A stretch of 46,555 nt of DNA. Origin: CAZEVY01 sp964515555. GTDB taxonomy: Bacteria; Acidobacteriota; Terriglobia; Bryobacterales; Bryobacteraceae. The DNA is taken from NCBI GenBank assembly GCA_964515555.1, contig CAZEVY010000033.1, forward strand, positions 1 through 46,555, written 5' to 3'. Made by a program: the position numbers and the translations under genes. Below are positions 1 through 7,190 of this stretch, piece by piece. Positions within the stretch are counted from its first letter, which is position 1. Each line of letters starts with the position of its first letter. The notes beneath the pieces were generated by a model. It was not told the origin of the DNA. It made no database searches and saw only the letters and a program-made list of their open reading frames with translations.

Positions 1-34
1 GGAACGTCACATCTCACTCTATCCGGTCGGCGCG

Positions 35-83
35 CAAGCTCGCAAACCGCGCGTTCAAGCCCGCAAATCAATGCTGATATCAT
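35..83 (+). promoter_or_regulatory. putative glpX control region: 21-bp-spaced direct repeat and -10-like box
   Basis: CAAGCTCGCAAA (35-46) recurs as CAAGCCCGCAAA (56-67), one mismatch in 12, with start-to-start spacing of exactly 21 bp, two helical turns. TATCAT (78-83) lies 9 bp before the glpX ATG and fits a -10 box of a leaderless transcript. An activator or repressor binding to the repeats is inference. The rest of 1-92 holds no gene that I can see. Confidence 0.35.
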
Positions 84-92
84 CGGACTGGA

Positions 93-1112
93 ATGAATCA
101 CGGGGCCGCGAACACGGAAACCGACATCGAGCAGGATCTGCCGCTCGAGTTCGTCCGCGTCGTCGAGGAGGCCGCCATCGCCGCCGCCCGCACCATGGGA
201 CGCGGCGAGCGCGACGGCTCCGACGAGGTCGCCGTGCAGGCCATGCGCCGAGCCTTCGAGACCGTGCCGATCGAAGGAACCATCGTCATCGGCGAGGGCG
301 AGCGCGATGAGGCGCCCATGCTCTACATCGGCGAGCCGGTCGGCGCCACGCCGCCCCCGGGCGTCTCCTATCCGCGCGTCGATATCGCCGTCGATCCGCT
401 GGAAGGCACCAACCTCTGTGCCACCGGCGCCTCCAACGCCATCGCCGTGCTGGCCGCGGCCGAACCCGGCGGCCTGCTGCACGCTCCGGACTGTTACATG
501 GAGAAGATCGTCGCCGGACCCGCCTGCCGCGGGGCGCTCGACATCGATGCGCCGGTGGAGGACAACCTCCGCGCCATCGCCAGTTGCCTGGAGCGCGACG
601 TCGCCGCGCTGACTATCGTCGTGCTCGACCGCCCGCGTCACGAAAAGCTGATCGCCGGTATCCGCGCCGCCGGCGCGCGCATCCGCCTGATCGCCGACGG
701 CGACCTTTCGGCGGGCATCGCCGCGGCCGCGCGCGGGGCCGGAGTCGACGCCGTCATGGGAATCGGCGGCGCGCCCGAGGGCGTGATCACCGCGGCGGCC
801 ATGCGCTGCCTGCACGGCGAGATGGTCGGCCGCCTGGTGGTCGACACGCCGGAGCTGGAGGACCGCGTGGCGAAGATGGGCATCAAGGATCCACGCCGCG
901 TCTACTCGGCGCGCGACCTGGCGCCCGGCAAGAAGGTCATGTTCTGCGCCTGCGGCGTCACGCAGGGAGCCCTCCTCAACGGCGTGCGATTTTTCGGCGA
1001 GGGCTGCCGCACGCATTCCCTGGTGATGACGCGCGCCACCAACAAGGTGCGCTTCGTCGACACCGTGCACCTCGCCAAGCCGCTCGGCCCGCGCGGCGTC
1101 CGTCTCTACTGA
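93..1112 (+). CDS. glpX: class II fructose-1,6-bisphosphatase (GlpX)
   Basis: Metal-dependent phosphatase of the FIG superfamily that converts fructose 1,6-bisphosphate to fructose 6-phosphate in gluconeogenesis; cytoplasmic. The 339-residue product has the usual family length. Visible are GEGERDE at residues 67-73 (metal ligands), the DPLEGT signature at 101-106 and a GIGGAPEGV loop near residue 230, all characteristic of GlpX. The start at 93 is preceded by a -10-like TATCAT rather than a Shine-Dalgarno site. Three bases separate it from a serine/threonine kinase gene and a metallo-hydrolase follows, so co-transcription is likely. In some lineages GlpX also hydrolyses sedoheptulose 1,7-bisphosphate; sequence alone does not tell. 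Confidence 0.93.
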   Translation: MNHGAANTETDIEQDLPLEFVRVVEEAAIAAARTMGRGERDGSDEVAVQAMRRAFETVPIEGTIVIGEGERDEAPMLYIGEPVGATPPPGVSYPRVDIAVDPLEGTNLCATGASNAIAVLAAAEPGGLLHAPDCYMEKIVAGPACRGALDIDAPVEDNLRAIASCLERDVAALTIVVLDRPRHEKLIAGIRAAGARIRLIADGDLSAGIAAAARGAGVDAVMGIGGAPEGVITAAAMRCLHGEMVGRLVVDTPELEDRVAKMGIKDPRRVYSARDLAPGKKVMFCACGVTQGALLNGVRFFGEGCRTHSLVMTRATNKVRFVDTVHLAKPLGPRGVRLY

Positions 1113-1115
1113 ACG

Positions 1116-2723
1116 ATGCCCGATCCCGCAGGCGCACGACCGCGCGTCCGCCGCCGCTCCGAAACCGCCTCGCCGACCCTGTTGGTCGGCGCCACCCCTC
1201 CGCTGCCGCTCGATCTGGCGCAGCGCTCCGTCGACCGCCTGGGATGGGTGGCCGCCGGCTATGCCGCGACACACGCGATCGTTGCCCTCGGTGGACTGTT
1301 CGTTCAGCCCGGCTGGATCGACCCGCGGCAGGCGCCGCTCTCGTATTCGGTGGCAATGATTGTGGGCGTCGTGCTGGGCGTGGCCGTCGCTGCGATGGCC
1401 TGGAGCCGCCGATTCCCGCCGCTGCTGATGCTCGATCTCGGCTTGATCTTCGAGGCCGTGGGCGGGCTACTCATCGGACTGGCCGAGGGCGCCGTGCCGT
1501 GGCTCGCCGATCATCCCGTGCGCGGCCATTCGTCGGTCGAGCTGTGGGTGGCGATGTTCGCGCTGATCGTTCCGTCGACTCTCGGCAAATCGATTCTGGC
1601 GACGGCGGCGACGGCGCTGGCCGGCCCGGTCGGTCTGGGGACGCAGGTGCTGCTCGGCAATGTCGCCATGCCGCCCGCGCCGATGCTGGCGACGCTGTTC
1701 GCTCCGGTCTTCGTGATCGCAGGCTGCTCGGTGGCGATCTCGCGCTTCATCTACGGACTCGGCGCCCAAGTCTCGCGGGCGCGCGAATTGGGCAGCTATC
1801 AACTGGTCCGGCTGATCGGCCGCGGCGGGATGGGCGAGGTCTGGCTCGGAAAGCATCGCATGCTGGCGCGATCGGCGGCCATCAAGCTGATCCGCACCGA
1901 GCGCCTCGTAGCGGGCGCGCCGGCCGAAGTCGACGCCGCCAACCGGCGATTCGAGCGCGAGGCGCGCGCCACCGCCGCGCTGCACTCGCCGCACACCGTC
2001 GCGCTCTACGACTACGGCGTCAGCGACGACGGCGCCTTTTACTACGTCATGGAGCACCTGGAGGGCGTCGACCTGGAGACCATGGTCGTGCGGCACGGCG
2101 CGCTCCCGGCCCCGCGCGTCGTGCACCTGCTGCGGCAGGTCTGCGACTCGCTGGCCGAGGCGCACGAGCGCGGCATCACGCATCGCGACATCAAGCCGCG
2201 CAACATTCTCGCCTGCCGCCTGGGCGTTAACTGCGATTTCGCCAAGGTGCTCGACTTCGGTCTCGTGAAATTCGCCGGCGGACCCGAGTCGCGACTGACG
2301 ATGGAGGGCGCCGCCGCCGGCACCCCCGCCTACATGTCGCCCGAGGCCGCCATGGGCGCCGCCGACGTCGATCATCGGGCCGACATCTACGCGCTCGGCT
2401 GCGTCGGCTGGTGGCTGCTGACGGGGCGGCTCCTGTTCGAGGGCGAAACGCCCATGGCGCTCGCCCTCGCGCATGTCCAGAAGACACCCGACGCTCCGTC
2501 GGCGCGGTCCGACGCGAACCCCATACCGCCGGCGCTCGACCGCGCCATCCTCGCCTGCCTCGAGAAGGATCGCGCGCGGCGCCCCCAGTCGGCGCGGGAA
2601 CTGGAGGGCATGCTCGCGGAGGCCGGCGCGGGTGAGTGGACCCGCGAGCAGGCCGAGCGCTGGTGGGCCGAGCACCCGCCGCCCGCCGCGACCGTCGAGG
2701 CCGGCGACGATCCCACCACCTGA
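1116..2723 (+). CDS. membrane-anchored PknB-type serine/threonine protein kinase
   Basis: Hanks-type kinase that phosphorylates Ser/Thr of cytoplasmic proteins. Of 535 residues, about 40-215 form roughly five hydrophobic segments and the kinase domain follows at about 228-505: glycine loop GRGGMG (235-240), ATP-binding Lys257 in AAIKL, catalytic HRDIKPRN (356-363), DFG (380-382) and MSPE (407-410), so it looks catalytically complete. The tail is acidic and Pro/Ala-rich. Most bacterial kinases of this group place the transmembrane helix after the kinase domain; here a polytopic membrane domain precedes it. It sits 3 bp after glpX and 9 bp before a metallo-hydrolase, so it may be co-expressed with central carbon genes. 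The substrate is unknown. Confidence 0.9.
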   Translation: MPDPAGARPRVRRRSETASPTLLVGATPPLPLDLAQRSVDRLGWVAAGYAATHAIVALGGLFVQPGWIDPRQAPLSYSVAMIVGVVLGVAVAAMAWSRRFPPLLMLDLGLIFEAVGGLLIGLAEGAVPWLADHPVRGHSSVELWVAMFALIVPSTLGKSILATAATALAGPVGLGTQVLLGNVAMPPAPMLATLFAPVFVIAGCSVAISRFIYGLGAQVSRARELGSYQLVRLIGRGGMGEVWLGKHRMLARSAAIKLIRTERLVAGAPAEVDAANRRFEREARATAALHSPHTVALYDYGVSDDGAFYYVMEHLEGVDLETMVVRHGALPAPRVVHLLRQVCDSLAEAHERGITHRDIKPRNILACRLGVNCDFAKVLDFGLVKFAGGPESRLTMEGAAAGTPAYMSPEAAMGAADVDHRADIYALGCVGWWLLTGRLLFEGETPMALALAHVQKTPDAPSARSDANPIPPALDRAILACLEKDRARRPQSARELEGMLAEAGAGEWTREQAERWWAEHPPPAATVEAGDDPTT

Positions 2724-2732
2724 GAGGCCACT

Positions 2733-3518
2733 ATGTCCCTGATGCGCGAAATCCGCGATTTTCCGGTACCGGCCAGATCCGTCGCCCTGTGGTGGTTCGG
2801 GCAGAACGGCTACATCTTCAAGTCGCCCGAAGGCACGCTCGTCTCGACCGATCTCTACCTGACCAACAGTTGCGACGGTCTTCACCCCGAGCTCGACCTG
2901 CGCCGCCGTGTGCCCGTGCTGATCGAGCCCGAAGGCCTTGACGTCGACATCTTCACCTGCACGCACAACCACCAGGACCACACCGACCCGGAGACCATCG
3001 CGCGTCTCCGCAATCGCGACACGACCCTGTTCGTCGGCCCGCATCCGAGCTGCGACGTGTATCGCGCACAGCGCGTCGAGGAGGGGCGCATCCAGCCGGC
3101 CTGGCCGGCCTGCGGGATCGAGCATCGCGACATCGCCATCCACGGCGCCTTCGCGCTGCCGACCGACGACACCGACCTCAACCACATGGGCTACGTGTTC
3201 TGTTTCGGCTCGGGACCGCGCGTCTACGTCACCGGCGACACCGATTACTCGGAGCTCCTGGCGTCGGCCGCGCGCCACACGCCGGACCTGATGATCACCT
3301 GCATCAACGGCGGCTTCAACAACCTCTCGCACTTCGAGGCCGCTGAACTGGCCGGCAAGGTCCGCCCGCGCGCGGCCATCCCCTGCCATTACGACATGTT
3401 CGCGGACAACGCCGTCGACCCGCGCCAGTTCGCGGCGTCGCTCAAGCTTCGCGCTCCGGGGGTTCGGTACGTCGAGATGGGGTACGGCACGCCGTTGGTG
3501 TTTGGAGCCGGGCAGTGA
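2733..3518 (+). CDS. UlaG-like MBL-fold metallo-hydrolase
   Basis: Metallo-beta-lactamase-fold hydrolase of 261 residues. The HxHxDH metal motif is HNHQDH at residues 78-83, followed by TGDTDYSE (metal-bridging Asp) and a CHYDMF His near the C-terminus. Overall spacing and the Trp-Trp-Phe-Gly-Gln-Asn-Gly segment near residue 20 resemble the L-ascorbate-6-phosphate lactonase (UlaG) branch, though UlaG of enterics is about 90 residues longer. No signal peptide, so cytoplasmic. A GAGAGG ribosome binding site lies 6 bases before the ATG. It is the last gene of the glpX run. The substrate is not predictable; a sugar-phosphate lactone is a reasonable guess given glpX nearby. Confidence 0.8.
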   Translation: MSLMREIRDFPVPARSVALWWFGQNGYIFKSPEGTLVSTDLYLTNSCDGLHPELDLRRRVPVLIEPEGLDVDIFTCTHNHQDHTDPETIARLRNRDTTLFVGPHPSCDVYRAQRVEEGRIQPAWPACGIEHRDIAIHGAFALPTDDTDLNHMGYVFCFGSGPRVYVTGDTDYSELLASAARHTPDLMITCINGGFNNLSHFEAAELAGKVRPRAAIPCHYDMFADNAVDPRQFAASLKLRAPGVRYVEMGYGTPLVFGAGQ

Positions 3519-3583
3519 TCTCGCGGCAGTTGTGATGTAGACTGTAGCACGCTGTTGCGACTCTCACTGAAAAGGAGCTCTCC

Positions 3584-3862
3584 ATGATCCAGCGAATTAA
3601 CGGGTTTTCGATCGGACAGACCGCCAAGGTCGTCGGCGTGATGTACGCGCTGATGGGCGTGGTGTTCGTGCCGATCTTTCTTTTGGTTGCGTTGTTCTCT
3701 CCGGAAGGCGCCGTTATCGGCTTCGGCCTGGCGATCGCACTTCCCGTCATCTATGGCGTCATGGGGTTCGTGGCGTGCGCCGTGGGGTGCGCCATATACA
3801 ACGCGGTCGCGGGCCGCATCGGCGGAATCGAGATCCGCGTGGCGACCGAGCCCACGCCTTAG
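3584..3862 (+). CDS. small two- or three-helix membrane protein, conserved-looking
   Basis: 92 residues. After a short polar N-terminus come hydrophobic segments at about 15-40 and 43-75, with Pro-Val-Ile-Tyr-Gly-Val in the second and a C-terminal YN..AG.IGGIEI signature. I recall similar short proteins from Acidobacteria and archaea, sometimes filed near DUF3566, with no known function; this assignment is from memory. AAGGAG sits 8 bases before the ATG, which supports the start. The gene stands alone, followed by a hairpin and the convergent dtd gene. Confidence 0.75.
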   Translation: MIQRINGFSIGQTAKVVGVMYALMGVVFVPIFLLVALFSPEGAVIGFGLAIALPVIYGVMGFVACAVGCAIYNAVAGRIGGIEIRVATEPTP

Positions 3863-3890
3863 CTTCCCAGTCGACGTCGCGCAGAACGCA

Positions 3891-3931
3891 GCGGGGCGCG
3901 AGCGTCGCAGCCATCATGGAGCGCGCCCCGC
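3891..3931. terminator. hairpin between convergent genes, possible bidirectional terminator
   Basis: GCGGGGCGCG at 3891-3900 is the exact reverse complement of CGCGCCCCGC at 3922-3931, a perfect 10-bp stem with a 21-base loop. It lies between the stop codons of the small membrane protein gene and the convergent dtd gene. No T-run follows on either strand, so it is not a textbook intrinsic terminator. Confidence 0.4.
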
Positions 3932-3940
3932 ACTGTGCGC

Positions 3941-4390
3941 TCAGAACGACTTTTCCGAGTCGCACAGGATCGTGACCGGACCGTCGTTGACCAGCTCGAC
4001 GGCCATCGCCGCCTGAAACACGCCGGTCTCGACGCGGATGCCCCGCGCCCGCGCCGCGGCCACGAAGTGCTCGTACAGGCGCCGCGCTGCCTCGGGAGCC
4101 GCCGCCCGGTCGAAGCTCGGACGCCGTCCCTTGCGTACGTCGCCGTACAGCGTGAACTGGCTGACCACCAGGAGCGCGCCGCCGCACTCGAGAACGTCGC
4201 GGTTCATCTTGCCTTCGGCGTCGGCGAAGATGCGGAGGCCGAGCACCTTGTCGGCGAGATATTCGGCGGCGGTTTCGTCGTCGCCCTTCGCCACGCCGAC
4301 GAGCACCAGCAGCCCCGCCCCGATCGCCCCCGTGACCCGCCCGTCCACCGTCACGGCGGCGCGCGAAACCCGCTGGACCACGGCGCGCAT
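3941..4390 (-). CDS. dtd: D-aminoacyl-tRNA deacylase
   Basis: Removes D-amino acids (and Gly from tRNA-Ala) mischarged on tRNA; cytoplasmic homodimer. The 149-residue product begins MRAVVQRVSRA, contains the SQFTLYGD active-site segment at about 77-84 and the NDGPVT segment near the C-terminus that supplies the cross-subunit Gly-cisPro motif of the family. Length and motif order match canonical Dtd. It is divergent from the glucuronokinase-like gene, with only 20 bp between starts, so promoters overlap. No clear Shine-Dalgarno site precedes the ATG. Confidence 0.95.
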   Translation of the reverse strand: MRAVVQRVSRAAVTVDGRVTGAIGAGLLVLVGVAKGDDETAAEYLADKVLGLRIFADAEGKMNRDVLECGGALLVVSQFTLYGDVRKGRRPSFDRAAAPEAARRLYEHFVAAARARGIRVETGVFQAAMAVELVNDGPVTILCDSEKSF

Positions 4391-4410
4391 ATGTTAGGAT
4401 CGCCGGTTGG

Positions 4411-5280
4411 ATGATTGAGACGTACGCCTACGCGCGCGCCGGCCTGCTCGGCAATCCGAGCGACGGCTATTTCGGAAAAACCATTTCGCTGATGGTGCGG
4501 AACTTCCGGGCAAGAGTGCTACTCTATCCCAGCTCGCGACTGGAGATCAAACCGTCCAAGGCCGACATGCCGGTCTTCGAGAACCTCGACGACCTCTATC
4601 GCACCACGCGCTGGCGCGGCTACTACGGCGGCATNNNNNNNNNNNNNNNNNNNNNNNNNNNNNNNNNNNNNNNNNNNNNNNNNNNNNNNNNNNNNNNNNN
4701 NNNNNNNNNNNNNNNNNNNNNNNNNNNNNNNNNNGTTCCGGCGGGCCTCCAGGATCGCGTCATTCAGTGCTACGAGGGCCTGGTCTACATGGACTTCAGC
4801 CGCGAAATCATGGAGGCGCGCGGACACGGCGTCTACGAGCGCCTCGACCCCGGCCTGCTGCCGTCGATCTACCTGGCCTATCGCACCTCGCTCAGCGAGG
4901 GCACCGAAGTCTTCCACAGCAACGTGCGCGAGCGCTGGCGCGCCGGCGACCCCGAGATCGTCGAGGCCATGCGCACCTGGGCCTCCTACGCCGAGCAGGG
5001 ACGCCGCGCCCTCATGGAAGGCGACGACGACGCGCTCGACCGCCTGATTGACGCCAACTTCGACCTGCGCGCCCGCATTTACCGCATCGGCGACGCCAAC
5101 CGCGAAATGATCGACACCGCCCGCCGTTGCGGCGCATCGGCCAACTTCGCCGGCTCGGGCGGGGCCATCGTCGGCGCATACCGCGGCGAGGACATGTATG
5201 CGGCCCTCGTGAAGGCGATGACCGCCATCGGCGTCGGCATCCTCAAGCCCCGGGTCGTTCCCCTTAGTACGGCTCAGTGA
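4411..5280 (+). CDS. GHMP kinase, glucuronokinase-like (interrupted by assembly gap)
   Basis: The N-terminal part has GLLGNPSDGYFGKTIS, a hallmark of GHMP kinases of the plant glucuronokinase type, which phosphorylate D-glucuronate at C1. After the gap come AGLQDRVIQCYEGLVYMD and the C-terminal GASANFAGSGGAIVG motif of GHMP kinases. Strong resemblance to plant glucuronokinase along both flanks is from memory of that family. The gap (4635-4734) removes the central GLxGSSA phosphate-binding loop. Frame happens to match across 100 N, but the family suggests about 80 residues are missing rather than 33. The start follows TAGGAT by 10 bases, no Shine-Dalgarno site. A small GGGC-TTC-GCCC hairpin (5287-5297) follows the stop. 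Heptose or other sugar kinases of the superfamily are alternatives. Confidence 0.8.
   Translation: MIETYAYARAGLLGNPSDGYFGKTISLMVRNFRARVLLYPSSRLEIKPSKADMPVFENLDDLYRTTRWRGYYGGXXXXXXXXXXXXXXXXXXXXXXXXXXXXXXXXXXVPAGLQDRVIQCYEGLVYMDFSREIMEARGHGVYERLDPGLLPSIYLAYRTSLSEGTEVFHSNVRERWRAGDPEIVEAMRTWASYAEQGRRALMEGDDDALDRLIDANFDLRARIYRIGDANREMIDTARRCGASANFAGSGGAIVGAYRGEDMYAALVKAMTAIGVGILKPRVVPLSTAQ
4635..4734. other. assembly gap, 100 N, inside the glucuronokinase-like gene
   Basis: Exactly 100 N, the usual placeholder for an unknown distance. Judging from the family, roughly 250 bp of coding sequence should lie here. Confidence 0.95.
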
Positions 5281-5347
5281 TTTGAGGGGCTTCGCCCGGC
5301 CCGGTTTCTCCTCATTCCCGGGGCTCTTTCCGCCGATAGCAGAATAG

Positions 5348-5629
5348 ATGCCATTGCGCCGTCGCCGACGCCAGCGGGTCCACGGGGGATTCTTCCGCTT
5401 CGAGACCGCCGATCGCCGCATTCTGTTCGGCTCCGGCGACTCCGACCTCATCCGCCTGCGCGACGAGTTCGGCAACAGCTGGTGGGGCGTCGCCGAGGAT
5501 CTCGGCGAGAACCTCATCCGCTACCGCTTCCGCGACGACCACGGCAATACCGTCTCCGGACTCTCCGACCACAGCGGCATTCTGCTCCGCGATCAGCACG
5601 GCAAGACCTGGCGCGGCTATTTGCTGTAA
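5348..5629 (+). CDS. small protein with three LRDxxGNxWxG repeats, unknown function
   Basis: 93 residues, very basic at the start (Arg-rich residues 4-10), then three related units: LRDEFGNSWWG (37-47), FRDDHGNTVSG (61-71) and LRDQHGKTWRG (80-90). The periods are 24 and 19 residues. The pattern of alternating hydrophobic and polar residues suggests beta strands with Asp-x-x-Gly-Asn turns, possibly a small beta sheet or a half propeller; that is inference. No signal peptide or membrane helix. I do not recognise a family. Codon use agrees with its neighbours. The ATG at 5348 has no clear ribosome binding site. Confidence 0.6.
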   Translation: MPLRRRRRQRVHGGFFRFETADRRILFGSGDSDLIRLRDEFGNSWWGVAEDLGENLIRYRFRDDHGNTVSGLSDHSGILLRDQHGKTWRGYLL

Positions 5630-5659
5630 GAAACCCTTCCCGGCAATTGCAATCGGGAC

Positions 5660-5665
5660 TATAAT
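5660..5665 (+). promoter_or_regulatory. consensus -10 box TATAAT, leaderless arrangement
   Basis: Perfect TATAAT, 8 bases before the ATG at 5674. Transcription would begin at or next to the start codon. TTCCCG lies 17 bp upstream, a poor -35. Confidence 0.6.
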
Positions 5666-5673
5666 AGGTCCCC

Positions 5674-6918
5674 ATGAGAGGAACGGCTCTGGTCTTCCTC
5701 CTCTGCGCGGCCTCCCGCGCCCAGGACCCCGATCCCGCGGCGCTGCTCGGACGCATCAAAACGCGCGCCGAAGAGAATCTCCGCAAGCTCCCCGACTACA
5801 CCTGCGCCCAGACCGTCGAGCGCCTCTGGCGCGACAAGGCCGACCGGCCCTACAAGGCCATCGACACCCTGCGCCTCGAAGTCGCGCTCATCGACGGCCA
5901 GGAGCGCTTCTCGTGGCTCGACTCCAGGCGGTTCGAGGAGAAGTCTCTGGCCGATCTCATCGGCGGCGCCAGCGGCACCGGCAGTTTCGCCCTGCACGCC
6001 GGCAGCGTCTTCCGTCCGCGCGTCGCCGACTTCACCTTCGGCGGCGCCGAATCGTTCCGCGAGCGGCCCGCCTTCCGCTACGACTACGAGGTTCCGCGCG
6101 AGCGCAGCCGCTACCGCCTGCGCGTCGGCGATAAGGAAGCGGTAGTCGCGTTTCGCGGATCGTTCTGGGTGTCGGCGGAGTCGCTCGACCTCCTGCGCCT
6201 GGAGGTGCACGCCGAGGAGATTCCACCGGAGCTCGGACTCCACCAGGCCAGCGATTTCGTCGAGTACCAGCGCGCACAGTTGGGTCACTCCGAGTTCCTG
6301 TTGCCAGGCAGTTCGGAACTGATCATGGTGGATCAGTACGGTAACGAGACGCGCAATCGCACGCAGTACAGCCGATGCCGGCAGTATCTGGCCGAGTCGC
6401 GCCTGGTCGCCACGTCGGCCGAGACGACGCCGGCTTCGTCCGCAAGGACGGAGGCGTTCGCGCTGGCGCCGCGGACGATGCTGGAGCTGGCATTGGAGTC
6501 GGAGATCGAGCCGGAGAAAACCGCCGTCGGCGACGCCGTACGCGCCATCCTCGACAAACCGCTCAAGGACGGCGACCGCATCGTGGTGGCGCGCGGCGCC
6601 AGCGTGCTCGGCCGCGTCCTCCGCGTCGAGAAGGAAAGCCGGCCCTTCCCGCACTACATCGTCGCCTTGCAGTTCCATTCGCTCGAAACCGGCGACGGAT
6701 CGGTCGCCTTCTCGGCGACGATGGATGAGGCCGGACCCGCGGCCGGCCTGATGCGCGAGCAGAAGTCGATGAACCCGGTCTTCACGCGCAATCGCGCTCC
6801 CCGCATGAACATCCTTGTGGCCGAGACGCAGCGCGGCCAGGGAATCCTGATGTGGGAGGCGAAGCGTCCCCGCATTCCACGCGGTCTCAGGATGAAGTGG
6901 ATGGTCGACGCGCGCTAG
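5674..6918 (+). CDS. secreted protein of unknown function (YTC-type family)
   Basis: 414 residues with an N-terminal signal peptide (MRGTALVFLLCAASRA, cleavage before QDPDP). The following segment KLPDYTCAQTVERLW is typical of a group of secreted Acidobacteria proteins with a Tyr-Thr-Cys motif; this is family memory and no function is known. The middle is beta-rich. The C-terminal third contains VGDAVRAILDKPLKDGDRI and GASVLGRVLRVEK, which resemble a small beta-barrel of the kind seen in TrbI/VirB10-like or SH3-like domains. Likely periplasmic or surface-associated. It stands between a repeat miniprotein and a membrane miniprotein, and its own promoter precedes it. Confidence 0.75.
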   Translation: MRGTALVFLLCAASRAQDPDPAALLGRIKTRAEENLRKLPDYTCAQTVERLWRDKADRPYKAIDTLRLEVALIDGQERFSWLDSRRFEEKSLADLIGGASGTGSFALHAGSVFRPRVADFTFGGAESFRERPAFRYDYEVPRERSRYRLRVGDKEAVVAFRGSFWVSAESLDLLRLEVHAEEIPPELGLHQASDFVEYQRAQLGHSEFLLPGSSELIMVDQYGNETRNRTQYSRCRQYLAESRLVATSAETTPASSARTEAFALAPRTMLELALESEIEPEKTAVGDAVRAILDKPLKDGDRIVVARGASVLGRVLRVEKESRPFPHYIVALQFHSLETGDGSVAFSATMDEAGPAAGLMREQKSMNPVFTRNRAPRMNILVAETQRGQGILMWEAKRPRIPRGLRMKWMVDAR

Positions 6919-7020
6919 CGGGTACCATTACCGGAACGGCATCGTCCTGGAACCGCCGGACCCTCTTGGAGGCCCGATGGCTATTGGTTTCCGCGCGCAC
7001 TCCCCGCATAGTGGGATGCT

Positions 7021-7152
7021 GTGCGGCGGCGACTCCTCGAAGACTTCGGCCTGATCCTCCATTTCACGCGCAACTGGATCCACTACGGCGCGCTCGGCCT
7101 CGTGCTTCTGCTCTCGCTGGTCGCCGCCGTGCGCGGCATGGCCGCCGAGTAG
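7021..7152 (+). CDS. 43-residue single-span membrane miniprotein (GTG start)
   Basis: Reading from GTG at 7021 gives 43 residues: a basic start (VRRRLLEDFG), an amphipathic stretch ending NWIHYG, then a hydrophobic helix GALGLVLLLSLVAAV, closing RGMAAE and a TAG stop. An in-frame TAG at 7009 limits any earlier start to 7012-7021, and GTG is the only start codon there. There is no strong ribosome binding site. The composition (basic end, aromatic belt, clean hydrophobic helix) looks selected rather than accidental, but a chance reading frame in GC-rich DNA remains possible. The 100 bp before it hold nothing else that I can support. Confidence 0.45.
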   Translation: MRRRLLEDFGLILHFTRNWIHYGALGLVLLLSLVAAVRGMAAE

Positions 7153-7157
7153 CGGCG

Positions 7158-7186
7158 CGCGATATCATCCCATCGCGATATCATCC
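7158..7186 (+). repeat. perfect 13-bp direct repeat carrying -10-like boxes
   Basis: CGCGATATCATCC occurs at 7158-7170 and again at 7174-7186, period 16 bp, ending 5 bases before the ATG at 7191. Each copy contains TATCAT; the second is 6 bases from the start codon. GATATCATC also occurs upstream of glpX (76-84). Possible duplicated -10 region or operator. Confidence 0.5.
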
Positions 7187-7190
7187 ATCC

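Noticed and set aside
584..2230. 548-codon plus frame across glpX and kinase
   Set aside because: Arg-rich shadow of two real genes in another frame.
1467..3389. 640-codon open frame on the minus strand
   Set aside because: Opposite to the kinase and MBL genes, whose motifs are clear; long antisense frames are common at this GC content. Sequence is low-complexity Arg/Ala/Gly/Asp/His with no domain.
5287..5297. GGGC-TTC-GCCC hairpin after the glucuronokinase-like gene as a terminator
   Set aside because: Only a 4-bp stem and no T-run; mentioned but not listed as a separate feature.
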